Source of the DNA: Methylococcaceae bacterium
Lineage (GTDB): Bacteria > Pseudomonadota > Gammaproteobacteria > Methylococcales > Methylomonadaceae
Assembly: GCA_030627285.1 (NCBI GenBank)
Contig: DAOUSJ010000003.1
Span: 1 to 50,672 of the forward strand
Direction of reading: 5' to 3'
Length of the DNA stretch: 50,672 nt
Shown: positions 36,851-45,252 of the stretch, piece after piece
Layout of the letters: each line of letters starts with the position of its first letter
How positions within the stretch are numbered: the first letter of the stretch is position 1
Notes under the pieces: model-generated
Seen by the model: only the letters and a program-made list of their open reading frames with translations
Told to the model about the DNA's origin: nothing
Database searches by the model: none
Translations under genes and position numbers: made by a program

Positions 36851-38020
36851 TTATTCTTCGTCATCGTCGTCATCTTCAACACTATTGTTTAATGCTGTTT
36901 GCAACGAGCTAATTTTAGATGGTTGAATCAAATCTCCTACTGAATTACCTAAGTCATTTCGGATAAAAGTTGTAACTGCAGCAAAATCAACTGCACTTAA
37001 CATGTTTCCAAATGCTGGCATCATACCTTTACCATTCAACATTAGTTCAACTTGTGCATCTAACCCACCTAAAACTACAGGGCTATCTTTAATTGCAGGG
37101 AAAGTTCCAGCTATACCTGTACCATCTGCCATATGACAAGAAGCACAATTATTCGCATACACAGTTGTACCTTTGGCAATTAAATCTGCCTGTGTCCATT
37201 CTTTTGTGGCTGAATTTGCTTCAGCTTGAGCTAGTTTTTGTTGTTTTTTAACCCACAAATCATAATCTGCCTGTTCCATAGCAATAACTACAATTGGCAT
37301 AAAAGCATGGTCTTTACCACATAACTCAGTACATTGACCTCTATAAGTTCCTGCTTTTTCAATATATGTCCAAGATTCATTAATAAAACCTGGAATAGTA
37401 TCTTTTTTCCAACCTAAATCTGGCACCCACCAAGAATGAATCACGTCAGCAGCAGTAAATAGAAACCGAATTTTCTTTTTAATTGGAACCACTAACGGCT
37501 TATCTACATTTAACAAATAATGCGGGACTGAACGAGGATCTATTCCAGAGCCTACTTGTCTAGCTTCATTACTAGCTTCATCTAAACTACTAAAAAAGTG
37601 AATATCATTATCTAAATATTCATATTCCCATTTCCATTGCCAACCAGTTACTTTAATTGACATATCAGAATCTGAGACATCATCAAGCTTTAATAATGTA
37701 TTTGTAGCTGGAATTGCCATAGCTACCAAAATTAACGTAGGAATAATAGTCCAAATAATTTCCACGGTAGTATTTTCATGGAATTGTTCAGCCTTATGAC
37801 CTTTTGATTTTCTATGGTAATAAATCGAGTAAAACATGGTGCCAAACACCAAAACACCTATGAATACACATATCCACAAAATCAACATGTGTAAATCATA
37901 AATTTCATTACTAATTTCAGTAACTCCCTCCATTAAATTGAGGGTATAATCCGCACGTGCTGTTCCTAGACAAAGTGTCATCAAGGTTAGACATGCAAAC
38001 AGTTGCTTGGTTTTTTTCAC
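36851..38020 (-). CDS. ctaC: Cytochrome c oxidase subunit II with cytochrome c domain
   Basis: 389 residues: signal peptide (1-23), two membrane helices (about 45-67 and 88-108), then the CuA domain with His195, Cys230, Cys234, His238 and Met241 (GQCTELCGKDHAFM). A C-terminal cytochrome c domain is fused, with CASCH (292-296) and likely axial Met334, as in caa3-type enzymes. The protein ends in a run of acidic residues. It starts with GTG at 38020, preceded by GGGAGG at a seven-base spacing. First gene of the operon ctaC-ctaD-small ORF-ctaG-ctaE. Confidence 0.95.
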   Translation of the reverse strand: MKKTKQLFACLTLMTLCLGTARADYTLNLMEGVTEISNEIYDLHMLILWICVFIGVLVFGTMFYSIYYHRKSKGHKAEQFHENTTVEIIWTIIPTLILVAMAIPATNTLLKLDDVSDSDMSIKVTGWQWKWEYEYLDNDIHFFSSLDEASNEARQVGSGIDPRSVPHYLLNVDKPLVVPIKKKIRFLFTAADVIHSWWVPDLGWKKDTIPGFINESWTYIEKAGTYRGQCTELCGKDHAFMPIVVIAMEQADYDLWVKKQQKLAQAEANSATKEWTQADLIAKGTTVYANNCASCHMADGTGIAGTFPAIKDSPVVLGGLDAQVELMLNGKGMMPAFGNMLSAVDFAAVTTFIRNDLGNSVGDLIQPSKISSLQTALNNSVEDDDDDEE

Positions 38021-38046
38021 GGAGCAGCCTCCCAGTTTGTAGTGAT

Positions 38047-38126
38047 AAAATTAAATGCTTACTGCAATTCAATAACAATTATTTAAATAATTCATCTTAA
38101 ACAATAAGTAAACAGCATTTAATTTT
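38047..38126. promoter_or_regulatory. Nested inverted repeats over candidate cox promoter
   Basis: AAAATTAAATGC (38047-38058) is an exact inverted copy of GCATTTAATTTT (38115-38126). The arms extend by TTACT (38059-38063) and AGTAA (38107-38111) with a three-base bulge. Inside lies a perfect 16-base palindrome, AATTATTTAAATAATT (38077-38092). On the minus strand a candidate promoter has TTTACT (38112-38107) and TATTTA (38089-38084), 17 bases apart, so the outer right arm covers the -35 and the palindrome covers the -10. Confidence 0.45.
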
Positions 38127-38159
38127 AAAAGTTTAAAATAATTAACCTTACAATTCTAA

Positions 38160-38178
38160 CCTATAACTCATTTATAGG
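38160..38178. promoter_or_regulatory. Inverted repeat upstream of cox promoter region
   Basis: CCTATAA (38160-38166) and TTATAGG (38172-38178) form a perfect seven-base inverted repeat with a five-base spacer, between the hemerythrin terminator and the candidate cox promoter. It could be an activator or repressor site. No regulator is known. Confidence 0.3.
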
Positions 38179-38202
38179 CTATAAAGCTATTCATACAGAT
38201 AT

Positions 38203-38237
38203 AAAAAAAGCCTGTGAAATTTTCATCTCACAAGCCT
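38203..38237 (-). terminator. Intrinsic terminator after the hemerythrin genes
   Basis: On the minus strand AGGCTTGTGA (38237-38228) pairs with TCACAGGCTT (38217-38208) over ten positions including two G-U pairs, with a ten-base loop, and runs into seven T residues (38209-38203). It separates the hemerythrins from the cox operon. Confidence 0.8.
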
Positions 38238-38265
38238 AAATTAATTTGTAATATAGTTATAGTAT

Positions 38266-38664
38266 TTAACTATTTAAAGCATCTGCATAAGCTGTATCAA
38301 ATGTAGGAATATGATAATCCAACCAACCTTTAACCATTTGCCCTGCAGCTTCGGTAACTTCTACTTCAGAATTATGAAATTTTGTTTGTAAATCCGCACA
38401 AACTGCAATTAATTTGTCATGTTCACCTTTATGAACTACTAAACCAGCATAATTTTTAGCAGCCATTTCTTGTTCTTCATGCGCAAAATGTTCTACTACA
38501 TAACTAATTAAATCATCTAATTGCGCGCCAATAATACCTCTCTCAGCTCCTCCAGTTGCTAAATCATACAGTTTATTTAATTTATCAAACAATATTTTGT
38601 GTTCATTATCTGCAAACGTAACATTAGTGCCATAATCAGCAGCATTCCAAGTTATTAAAGCCAT
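38266..38664 (-). CDS. Bacteriohemerythrin (1)
   Basis: A 132-residue single-domain hemerythrin, an O2-binding four-helix bundle with a di-iron site. All seven ligands are in place: His22, His59, Glu63, His78, His82, His118 and Asp123 (NEHK, HFAHEE, HKGEH, YHIPTFD). No signal peptide, so cytosolic. A paralog with the same opening pattern lies 68 bases upstream. GGGGA precedes the ATG, and a candidate promoter of its own lies between the two genes. Roles shown or proposed for relatives are O2 storage, delivery to oxygenases or oxidases, and sensing. Confidence 0.93.
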   Translation of the reverse strand: MALITWNAADYGTNVTFADNEHKILFDKLNKLYDLATGGAERGIIGAQLDDLISYVVEHFAHEEQEMAAKNYAGLVVHKGEHDKLIAVCADLQTKFHNSEVEVTEAAGQMVKGWLDYHIPTFDTAYADALNS

Positions 38665-38699
38665 TTTTATTCCCCATATTAAATAGATACCACTGTAAA

Positions 38700-38728
38700 A
38701 TTATGGTTTATTTTTAACTAAAAATCAA
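38700..38728 (-). promoter_or_regulatory. Candidate promoter for hemerythrin 1
   Basis: TTGATT (38728-38723) and CATAAT (38705-38700) are 17 bases apart on the minus strand, 36 bases before the start codon. This would allow hemerythrin 1 to be expressed independently of hemerythrin 2. Confidence 0.4.
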
Positions 38729-38732
38729 TTGA

Positions 38733-39134
38733 TTACATTAAAAATTCAGCATAATCTTTATCAAACATTATTATATGGCGTTCCAACCATTTTTTTAGCA
38801 TTTGAAACATTTCCTCTGATAGCTCTAATTGACTAGTATTAAACTGGATCTGTATATTACTACAACTTTCAATTAATGCTGCATGCTCTAACTTATGTGC
38901 TGTGTAAAGATCAATCGCACAATTCTTATCTAACATTAAACTTTCTTCATATGCAAAATGTGCATATAAAAACTCTAACATTAAATCTAAATGCTGACTG
39001 ATTAAATCTCTATTTGCATGATCTAAAACTAAACTATGTAATTGATTTAGCAAATTAAATAACTTTTCATGGTCTTCATCAGCAAACTTCACTCCTACAG
39101 CATAACTTTCAGCATCCCAATTCATTAAAGACAT
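38733..39134 (-). CDS. Bacteriohemerythrin (2)
   Basis: A 133-residue single-domain hemerythrin. All seven di-iron ligands are kept: His22, His59, Glu63, His80, His84, His120 and Asp125, with two extra residues in the loop before His80 compared with its neighbour. Opening MSLMNWDAESYAVGVKFAD matches that of paralog 1, so the pair arose by duplication, but the middle is clearly diverged. Cytosolic. It follows bioD by 19 bases on the same strand, so read-through from the biotin operon is possible. Confidence 0.92.
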   Translation of the reverse strand: MSLMNWDAESYAVGVKFADEDHEKLFNLLNQLHSLVLDHANRDLISQHLDLMLEFLYAHFAYEESLMLDKNCAIDLYTAHKLEHAALIESCSNIQIQFNTSQLELSEEMFQMLKKWLERHIIMFDKDYAEFLM

Positions 39135-39153
39135 AATTATTCGCTATAGGGTT

Positions 39154-39819
39154 TTAATTGAAATTAATTTTTGTTGCCAAATATTCAAAATCTGCTATTT
39201 CTGAAAATGGTAAAACCCCTAATAACGGAGTCTCAATAGAATTCTGAATAGTTTGAATATTATCCTCAAGCTTTAACATTTTAGGATCCAAACACATTGC
39301 AATCCAACCTACACATTCGACACCACTTGCTTTAATTGCTTGGTAAGTTAAACGTGCATGATTAATACAACCTAAACGGATGGCTACCACTAAAATTATA
39401 GGAATAGATAATTTTTTCGCTAAAGTTTCTACATCATCGCCAGTATTATTTAATGGCACTAACCAACCACCTACGCCTTCAACTATTACTATATCAGCTT
39501 GATTAGTTAATTTTTTGAAAGAATCTTGAATAATTTGTAAATCAACCACTTGATTTTTTGCAGCCAAATGTGGCGAAACTGGATCAGCAAAACTAAAACA
39601 ATTAATTTCAGTATAAGCAACTTTCATAGATGCATGTTGTTGCAACAATAAAGCATCCTCATTTTGTAATGTGCCAGCAATTATTTCACACCCAGAAGCT
39701 ATAGGTTTCATACCAATTACTGTTTTACTTTGGTTTTTAAAATACTGCATTAATGCTACTGTAGCCCAGCTTTTACCTACTCCAGTATCTGTACCCGTAA
39801 CAAAAAAACTTTGCTGCAT
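39154..39819 (-). CDS. bioD: Dethiobiotin synthetase
   Basis: ATP-dependent carboxylation of 7,8-diaminopelargonate to dethiobiotin. The 221-residue protein has the P-loop FFVTGTDTGVGKSWATVAL at the N-terminus, MKPIASGCE, and EGVGGWLVPLN. All are typical BioD motifs. Last gene of the bioF-H-C-D operon, 23 bases after bioC. bioA and bioB are not in the window. Confidence 0.96.
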   Translation of the reverse strand: MQQSFFVTGTDTGVGKSWATVALMQYFKNQSKTVIGMKPIASGCEIIAGTLQNEDALLLQQHASMKVAYTEINCFSFADPVSPHLAAKNQVVDLQIIQDSFKKLTNQADIVIVEGVGGWLVPLNNTGDDVETLAKKLSIPIILVVAIRLGCINHARLTYQAIKASGVECVGWIAMCLDPKMLKLEDNIQTIQNSIETPLLGVLPFSEIADFEYLATKINFN

Positions 39820-39842
39820 AATTAAGCCTAAAACTAATTTAA

Positions 39843-40634
39843 TTAACTTATTGCTAACACTTTAATAACTTCAAAAGTAGCTGTAATAGAATTTTTATTT
39901 GCAGATGCATAATTATTTATCATTCGTTGCATCTTAGATTTTCCAGTCATTGTGTGACTACGCCCAGCCATAACATTATGCGCGCCTATGCCTTTTAATT
40001 CACGCATTAAATCCATTACAGAAACATATTCTTGCGGATAATTTGTTACTGAAATTTGAACCTGTTTATAACCTGCAGCTAGCAAAAAATTTTCTATCTC
40101 AATTGCATTATAAAATTCATTTACATGTTTAAAATTATCCACACCTGCCCAAGCAGTTTTTAGTTCATGTAAAGTTTGACTACCAAAAGTAGAAAACATT
40201 AGCGTCCCATTAGAAATTAAAATTCGCCTAATTTCATTAAAAACTGCTGGTAAATTTTGGCACCATTGTAAAGCAACATTAGAAAAAACTATAGTAATTA
40301 AATTATCTAATAACGGTAAATATTCTGCATCTGCACAAATATAAGCTAAATTAGGTAGCTGTGCATATTTTTCTTGAGTAATTTCTAGCATAGGCAATGC
40401 TAAATCTAAAGCAATTAACTGCTGATAAGTTGCTAATTTCAATAATTCACCAGTTAAAAATCCGGTACCACAACCTAAATCTAATACCGTACCTTCTAAA
40501 GATTTAGTATGAACTGTTGCTAATAAATCTTTGCCTATACTTCTTTGTAAAGTTGCTACAGAATCATAAGAATTGGCTGCTTTAGAAAATGAAGTTTTAA
40601 TATTTACTTTGTCTAGTCTAGCCTCAGCTAACAT
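39843..40634 (-). CDS. bioC: Malonyl-ACP O-methyltransferase
   Basis: BioC methylates malonyl-ACP, disguising it so that the fatty-acid machinery can build the pimeloyl chain. The 263-residue protein has IKTSFSKAANSYDSVATLQ, then the SAM site VLDLGCGTGFLTGEL and LDLALPML, followed by FSNVALQWC, a BioC hallmark. Start overlaps the end of bioH by 11 bases. Confidence 0.94.
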   Translation of the reverse strand: MLAEARLDKVNIKTSFSKAANSYDSVATLQRSIGKDLLATVHTKSLEGTVLDLGCGTGFLTGELLKLATYQQLIALDLALPMLEITQEKYAQLPNLAYICADAEYLPLLDNLITIVFSNVALQWCQNLPAVFNEIRRILISNGTLMFSTFGSQTLHELKTAWAGVDNFKHVNEFYNAIEIENFLLAAGYKQVQISVTNYPQEYVSVMDLMRELKGIGAHNVMAGRSHTMTGKSKMQRMINNYASANKNSITATFEVIKVLAIS

Positions 40635-41400
40635 GTATGCTTTCCATAAAATTTGTAAGTACCGTTAGCACTTCGTCTTGGTGGGATAAAAAAGGTATAT
40701 GTCCAGATTTTTTTAAAACATGCACTGCCATTTTAGGTTGTAAAACTTGCATTTGTTCGCCAATAGCTACAGGAATCAAAGTATCTCTAGCACCTAAAAT
40801 TGCAATTACTGGGCATTTTAAATGTATTAATGCGACCCTTAAATCAGCAGTTTCCAACAAAACCAAACCCTGCTCTAAAATTTCCGTGGTTGGAGTTGCA
40901 ACTTCCTGCACAGCGGTTTTTAAGCCTTTGACTAAAGTTTTATAATTTTGCGCCCCCAAAACTTGTAAGGATAAAAAACGCAATAAAGTATTTTGACAAT
41001 CTAAGATTAAATTCTGCGCAAATTTATGCAAAACACTTAATTGCATTCCTGCCCAATCAGGCTGATTTACAAAACAAGGATTCCCAGCCATCAAAACTAA
41101 ACCCTTAACTCTAGCTGGAAACCTATTAATTAAATCCAAAGCAATCGTCACACCTAATGACCATCCTAGTACCGCACATGGGGTTTTAGGAAATTCTTGC
41201 AATAATGCAATACTAATATCTTCTAACTCAAATTTATCAATGTGCGCACTACGTCCATGTGCAGGTAAATCCAAACAAATAACCTGATAATTTTTTGCAA
41301 GTAGTTGTGCGAAATCACGCCAAATTCCAGTATGCATAGCCCAACCATGCAATAAAATTATGACTTCACCAGTACCATAAATTTCTTTGTGGATTTTCAT
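40624..41400 (-). CDS. bioH: Pimeloyl-ACP methyl ester carboxylesterase
   Basis: BioH removes the methyl group once the pimeloyl chain is complete. A 258-residue alpha/beta hydrolase with the oxyanion stretch LLHGWAMHTGIWRDF, nucleophile elbow GWSLG, an acid in LGARDTLIP and the catalytic His in KSGHIPFLSH. The start overlaps the bioF stop as ATGA. Context and motifs agree. Confidence 0.94.
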   Translation of the reverse strand: MKIHKEIYGTGEVIILLHGWAMHTGIWRDFAQLLAKNYQVICLDLPAHGRSAHIDKFELEDISIALLQEFPKTPCAVLGWSLGVTIALDLINRFPARVKGLVLMAGNPCFVNQPDWAGMQLSVLHKFAQNLILDCQNTLLRFLSLQVLGAQNYKTLVKGLKTAVQEVATPTTEILEQGLVLLETADLRVALIHLKCPVIAILGARDTLIPVAIGEQMQVLQPKMAVHVLKKSGHIPFLSHQDEVLTVLTNFMESIHVS

Positions 41401-42554
41401 GTAATCACTTGTGCTAATGCAGTTAATAATGCATCTACATCTTGGGTTTTATGCTGAGATGTCAAAGTTATGCGCAAACGTGCTGTATCTGGTGATACTG
41501 TAGGTGGTCTGATTGCAGTTACTAAAAACCCCAATTGCAATAATTTTTGACTTATAGCTACAGTTTTGTTAGTTTCACCAATTAAAATTGGTTGAATCGC
41601 TGAATCTGATGGCATTAATTGCAAGCCTAATTGCGTTGCACCTTGCTTAAACTGCATAATTAAACTGTGTAAAGTTTCTCTACGCCAAGTTTCATGCATG
41701 AGTAATTTTAAACTAGCTGAAGTTGCAACCGCAATTGCAGCTGGCATAGCAGTAGTATAAATATAAGTTCTAGCAGCTTGGATTAAGGTTTCAATTAAAG
41801 CCTCAGAACCAGCTACAAATGCACCAGCAGTTCCAAATGCTTTGCCAAAAGTGCCAACTAAAATATCTACATCAGTTGCTTGAAGTGCATTATGTTCTAG
41901 CGTACCAGCTCCAGTTGCACCTAAAACTCCAAAACCATGCGCATCATCCAACATCAATGCCGCTTGATGCTGTTGTGATAACTTCACCAGATCTTTTATG
42001 GGGGCTATATCGCCATCCATACTAAACACGCCATCGCTAATAATAAGTTTTTTTTGTGCTGTTGAAGTTTGTAATTTATTGGCTAAATTTTGCATATCTG
42101 CATGTAAATAACGCTTAAATTTTGCACCTGAAAATAAGCCGCCATCTAATAAAGAAGCATGATTTAATTTATCTTCAAAAACTGCATCACCACGCCCAAG
42201 TAAAGCAGTGATAACCCCTATGTTTGCCATGTAGCCAGTAGAAAATAATACTGCGCGTTCATTTCCAGTAAATGCAGCTATTTCTGCTTCTAAATTATGA
42301 TGTGCGACACTATGCCCACAAATTAAATGTGCTGAACCACTACCAACACCATATATATTTGTTGCTGCTTGAAAAGCTTGCACTACTTTAGGATGATTTG
42401 CTAAACCTAAATAATCATTACTGCAAAAATTTAAACATTCGCAGCCATCAATTATGATTCTACTACTTTGTGGAGATTCAATAATGCGTCTAGAACGATA
42501 TAAACCTTGTTGTTTTAAGGTCTCAAGTCGAGTTCTTAAGGCAAAATTTTTCAT
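41397..42554 (-). CDS. bioF: 8-amino-7-oxononanoate synthase
   Basis: PLP enzyme condensing pimeloyl-ACP (or -CoA) with alanine. The 385-residue protein has the family order: NFCSNDYLGLANHP, GVGSGSAHLICGHSVAHHNLE, ALMLDDAHGFGVLG and the PLP lysine in VGTFGKAFGTAGAF. First gene of the biotin operon, with a -10-like TATAAT 35 bases upstream. Confidence 0.96.
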   Translation of the reverse strand: MKNFALRTRLETLKQQGLYRSRRIIESPQSSRIIIDGCECLNFCSNDYLGLANHPKVVQAFQAATNIYGVGSGSAHLICGHSVAHHNLEAEIAAFTGNERAVLFSTGYMANIGVITALLGRGDAVFEDKLNHASLLDGGLFSGAKFKRYLHADMQNLANKLQTSTAQKKLIISDGVFSMDGDIAPIKDLVKLSQQHQAALMLDDAHGFGVLGATGAGTLEHNALQATDVDILVGTFGKAFGTAGAFVAGSEALIETLIQAARTYIYTTAMPAAIAVATSASLKLLMHETWRRETLHSLIMQFKQGATQLGLQLMPSDSAIQPILIGETNKTVAISQKLLQLGFLVTAIRPPTVSPDTARLRITLTSQHKTQDVDALLTALAQVIT

Positions 42555-42588
42555 GTGAATAATTTAAAGCATGATTAACAGAGCGTGA

Positions 42589-42594
42589 ATTATA
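42589..42594 (-). promoter_or_regulatory. Candidate -10 of the biotin operon
   Basis: A consensus TATAAT on the minus strand, 35-40 bases before the bioF start. A -35 is weak (TTTCAA, 17 bases upstream). I do not see a BirA-type operator (TTGTAAACC with its mirror). Confidence 0.4.
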
Positions 42595-42715
42595 TACTAC
42601 AATGCTTTTAATTGAAAAACCATTGAACATTAGGATATTTTTCTCCTATGCAGTTTGAATTTATAACAAAAAATCTATCTTTTACGCTTAATGAGCATTG
42701 TCGTTGAAGTAATGA

Positions 42716-43309
42716 TTAAAATACAGGTACGGAAACGTACTTACTTAAACCATAACAATTAAAGCCGTCGCCTTTATCAAAAGATTGATTTTTTTCACTC
42801 GGCTGTTTATAGCAATCAATAAATAATTTAAAAGGTTCGCCATGACTTTTACTTTTCATTTGAATATAAGGTAAATTCGTTTCTTTATCGGCTAAATGAT
42901 TCAATTTTAAACGCGCTTCTTGTGGTGAACATTTACCATTTTTAACCGAACGTCGCATTAATCGTTCAACATTACTTTTAACTTGTACACGATAAAAATT
43001 AGCATAATGCGTTATTTCGTCAGGAACAGTTTGAATAGATTTAATGTGAACATAATCATTAAATTTTGCAAGACAGTCATTAATAGAAAATGCATCTAAT
43101 TGCGATTCTTCTTGAGCAAATAAACGTATTTTTTTACCCAAAAATTTATAATGATACTCAGGAAAAGAAAAACCAATGTCACTATTACCTGCTTTATTTT
43201 TTCCTGTTACCAATTGTAAATGCAGTTGAGGATAAATTTTCTCCCATAAGAAATAAATATTATTTTCTAAATCCGGTATTAAGGTTATTTCAATATAATA
43301 TTTAATCAC
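42716..43309 (-). CDS. cas6f: Type I-F CRISPR RNA endonuclease Cas6f
   Basis: Cas6f (Csy4) cuts the CRISPR transcript at repeat hairpins and stays bound to the crRNA. The 197-residue protein aligns with P. aeruginosa Csy4: YIEITLIPD, LHLQL with the catalytic His at 30, FSFPEY, YRVQVKSNVERLMRRSVKNG (arginine-rich RNA-binding helix), SKSHGEPFKLF and the C-terminal CYGLSKYVSVPVF. It starts with GTG, overlapping the csy3 stop by one base (TAGTG). It is the last cas gene. The 161 bases to bioF hold no CRISPR repeats. Confidence 0.93.
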   Translation of the reverse strand: MIKYYIEITLIPDLENNIYFLWEKIYPQLHLQLVTGKNKAGNSDIGFSFPEYHYKFLGKKIRLFAQEESQLDAFSINDCLAKFNDYVHIKSIQTVPDEITHYANFYRVQVKSNVERLMRRSVKNGKCSPQEARLKLNHLADKETNLPYIQMKSKSHGEPFKLFIDCYKQPSEKNQSFDKGDGFNCYGLSKYVSVPVF

Positions 43310-44340
43310 TATTCTTTTCCACTTTCACCAAATACACCACCTCGCACAAGTACTGCCATCACATAATGTGCTTCCTCAATGCTTGATAATTCTTCACCAC
43401 AAGCAAATTTATCAAAAAGGCTAAAAAAATCTTGTTTAGCTTTTGGGGTTCGATAAGCTTTACCTAAATTAGTCACTGCGCCATAGGTTTCAATCGCAAT
43501 CGGAAAAGGCGTATTTAAGGTATCATCGGCTTGCGGATACCAAGTATCAATGGTGCGCAACGCATTACCAATTTTTTGTGAATGCATCCCTGCAATACCA
43601 TTAATTTCATACAATATTTTACTTTTTTTAGTTTTACTATTACCTTTATCTAACACCAATTCTTCACTAGGATAAACATCTTGCGCTCTACCCACTTGTG
43701 CAAAGGCGGTAATATCCAATAACAAAAAGTCCGTTTTACCCGATAAAGCACTAGCTATTTTATCGGCTAATAAATCAATATCTTCAGTGCTATGGTTAAA
43801 ATCTTTAGTGCTAAGCTGGTTGGCATCAAAAATAAATGGTTTTTCTTCCCCCTTGATCTTCACTTGAATTTCTATATTTTCTGTGCCAACACGATTACGC
43901 CATAAAAAACGTCCATTGGCAATATTCATGGCATAGCGTCTAGCTAATTCAGTAAAACCCTGTTCTTTGATGTAATCTTGTGCCGCTTTGGTATAGGTTT
44001 CATTAAAGGATTCCTTATTACACGCCGAAGGATTTTCAACACCACTTAATATTTTTAAGGTAAAGCTTAATTTTAAAGTGTCGTCTTCAGTGGATAAAGC
44101 ACAGCTATCTACTCGTTGTAAATTGGGTTTTTCAACTTCGGCATCTAATTTAATTGGATCAGCTTGCAGGGCTTTTTTAAGTCGATTAGAAATTGTACCG
44201 CGTACCGATTTTTCTTTTAACTTTAAAGGGGTTGATTCTCCATTACGTTTCTCCCACGTAGTCCCATAAAAAGAGCCATCAGAAGGAACAAGTTTCTTTT
44301 CAAAGGCAAGAACAGTTGCGATTTTAGTATTTTTAGCCAT
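43309..44340 (-). CDS. csy3: Type I-F Cascade backbone protein Csy3 (Cas7f)
   Basis: Csy3 forms the six-subunit backbone along the crRNA. The 343-residue protein starts with ATVLAFEKKLVPSDG and contains RYAMNIANGRFLWRNR and GNALRTIDTWYP, recognisable family stretches. Twelve bases after csy2; adjacent to cas6f. Length is typical. Confidence 0.93.
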   Translation of the reverse strand: MAKNTKIATVLAFEKKLVPSDGSFYGTTWEKRNGESTPLKLKEKSVRGTISNRLKKALQADPIKLDAEVEKPNLQRVDSCALSTEDDTLKLSFTLKILSGVENPSACNKESFNETYTKAAQDYIKEQGFTELARRYAMNIANGRFLWRNRVGTENIEIQVKIKGEEKPFIFDANQLSTKDFNHSTEDIDLLADKIASALSGKTDFLLLDITAFAQVGRAQDVYPSEELVLDKGNSKTKKSKILYEINGIAGMHSQKIGNALRTIDTWYPQADDTLNTPFPIAIETYGAVTNLGKAYRTPKAKQDFFSLFDKFACGEELSSIEEAHYVMAVLVRGGVFGESGKE

Positions 44341-44352
44341 AATATTTTCCTA

Positions 44353-45252
44353 TTAATTTTTTTGTTGACAAAGATAAAGGTTATTTTCCAAATCGGTGTG
44401 ATAACCCCAAAGCATTTCATCTAAATTTTTAAAATGATAGGGCATTTTAAATTCCCCTAAAGTTACGACACTTTCAGCAAAACGGTGGGGTGTATTAGAA
44501 TCTCGTTGATTTTTTGCTTGCCCTAATTCACTAATGCCTTGAAAACCTGTGGAAATCGGGACTATCCAGCCTTTAATTTTTTTCTCAACCATCCATTTTA
44601 TTTCATCGTCTTTGGTTTCATGTTTAATTATTTCACTACGATGTTTAACTGTTACATAATCTAACAAGGCTTTAATAGCATCAGGTTCATCCTGCATCGC
44701 TTGTTGCATTAAATCGCGGCGTTCAACCAAACAATGTGACGGCATTAATTTTCTTTTTAATTTTGCAAAGGATTTATCATCATTATCATTGTGTAGCTCT
44801 GGGGGGTTAAAACTTAAAATATCACCGCCTGCGAGTTTTAATGTTTGTAAGCACTGGGTAACCGAATTTATAAAACTATCAGGGCTAATAATCTCATCTA
44901 AATCTTCTTCATCATTTAAGTCTTCATATTCAATCACTAAAGAAACCGTAAGATGACACCGCGCCTCTTCAATAAAAGACGGACGACTACCTGTTTTAGT
45001 TAATGGATTACTAGTTCCAATAATGGAATAAATATAATCACCATCACCTTTATGCGTTTGTAAATCAATCTGATGACAAGCCACCGTCATCCGTGGAAAT
45101 TTTAAATTTGGATAAGTTGAATTGAGTTTTCGTTGCAAGGCATGAACGCCACCTAGCCATGCTGTCATAGCAGGAAAACCAATGGTATAAGGACTTGATA
45201 AGGCGTTGGCATTCTGAATTTTTATTTTTGGAATCAGTAATAAACTACTCAT
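44353..45252 (-). CDS. csy2: Type I-F Cascade protein Csy2 (Cas5f)
   Basis: Csy2 caps the 5' handle of the crRNA together with Csy1. The 299-residue protein has LLLIPKIKIQNANALSSPYT and GFPAMTAWLGGVHALQRKL near the N-terminus, family marks of Csy2, and VPISTGFQGIS near the end. Its start overlaps the csy1 stop by four bases. Confidence 0.93.
   Translation of the reverse strand: MSSLLLIPKIKIQNANALSSPYTIGFPAMTAWLGGVHALQRKLNSTYPNLKFPRMTVACHQIDLQTHKGDGDYIYSIIGTSNPLTKTGSRPSFIEEARCHLTVSLVIEYEDLNDEEDLDEIISPDSFINSVTQCLQTLKLAGGDILSFNPPELHNDNDDKSFAKLKRKLMPSHCLVERRDLMQQAMQDEPDAIKALLDYVTVKHRSEIIKHETKDDEIKWMVEKKIKGWIVPISTGFQGISELGQAKNQRDSNTPHRFAESVVTLGEFKMPYHFKNLDEMLWGYHTDLENNLYLCQQKN

Noticed and set aside
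42555-42715. Possible CRISPR array remnant after cas6f
   Set aside because: No 28-base unit or I-F hairpin repeat is present; only a five-base TAGGA/TCCTA mirror and a -10-like box are seen.
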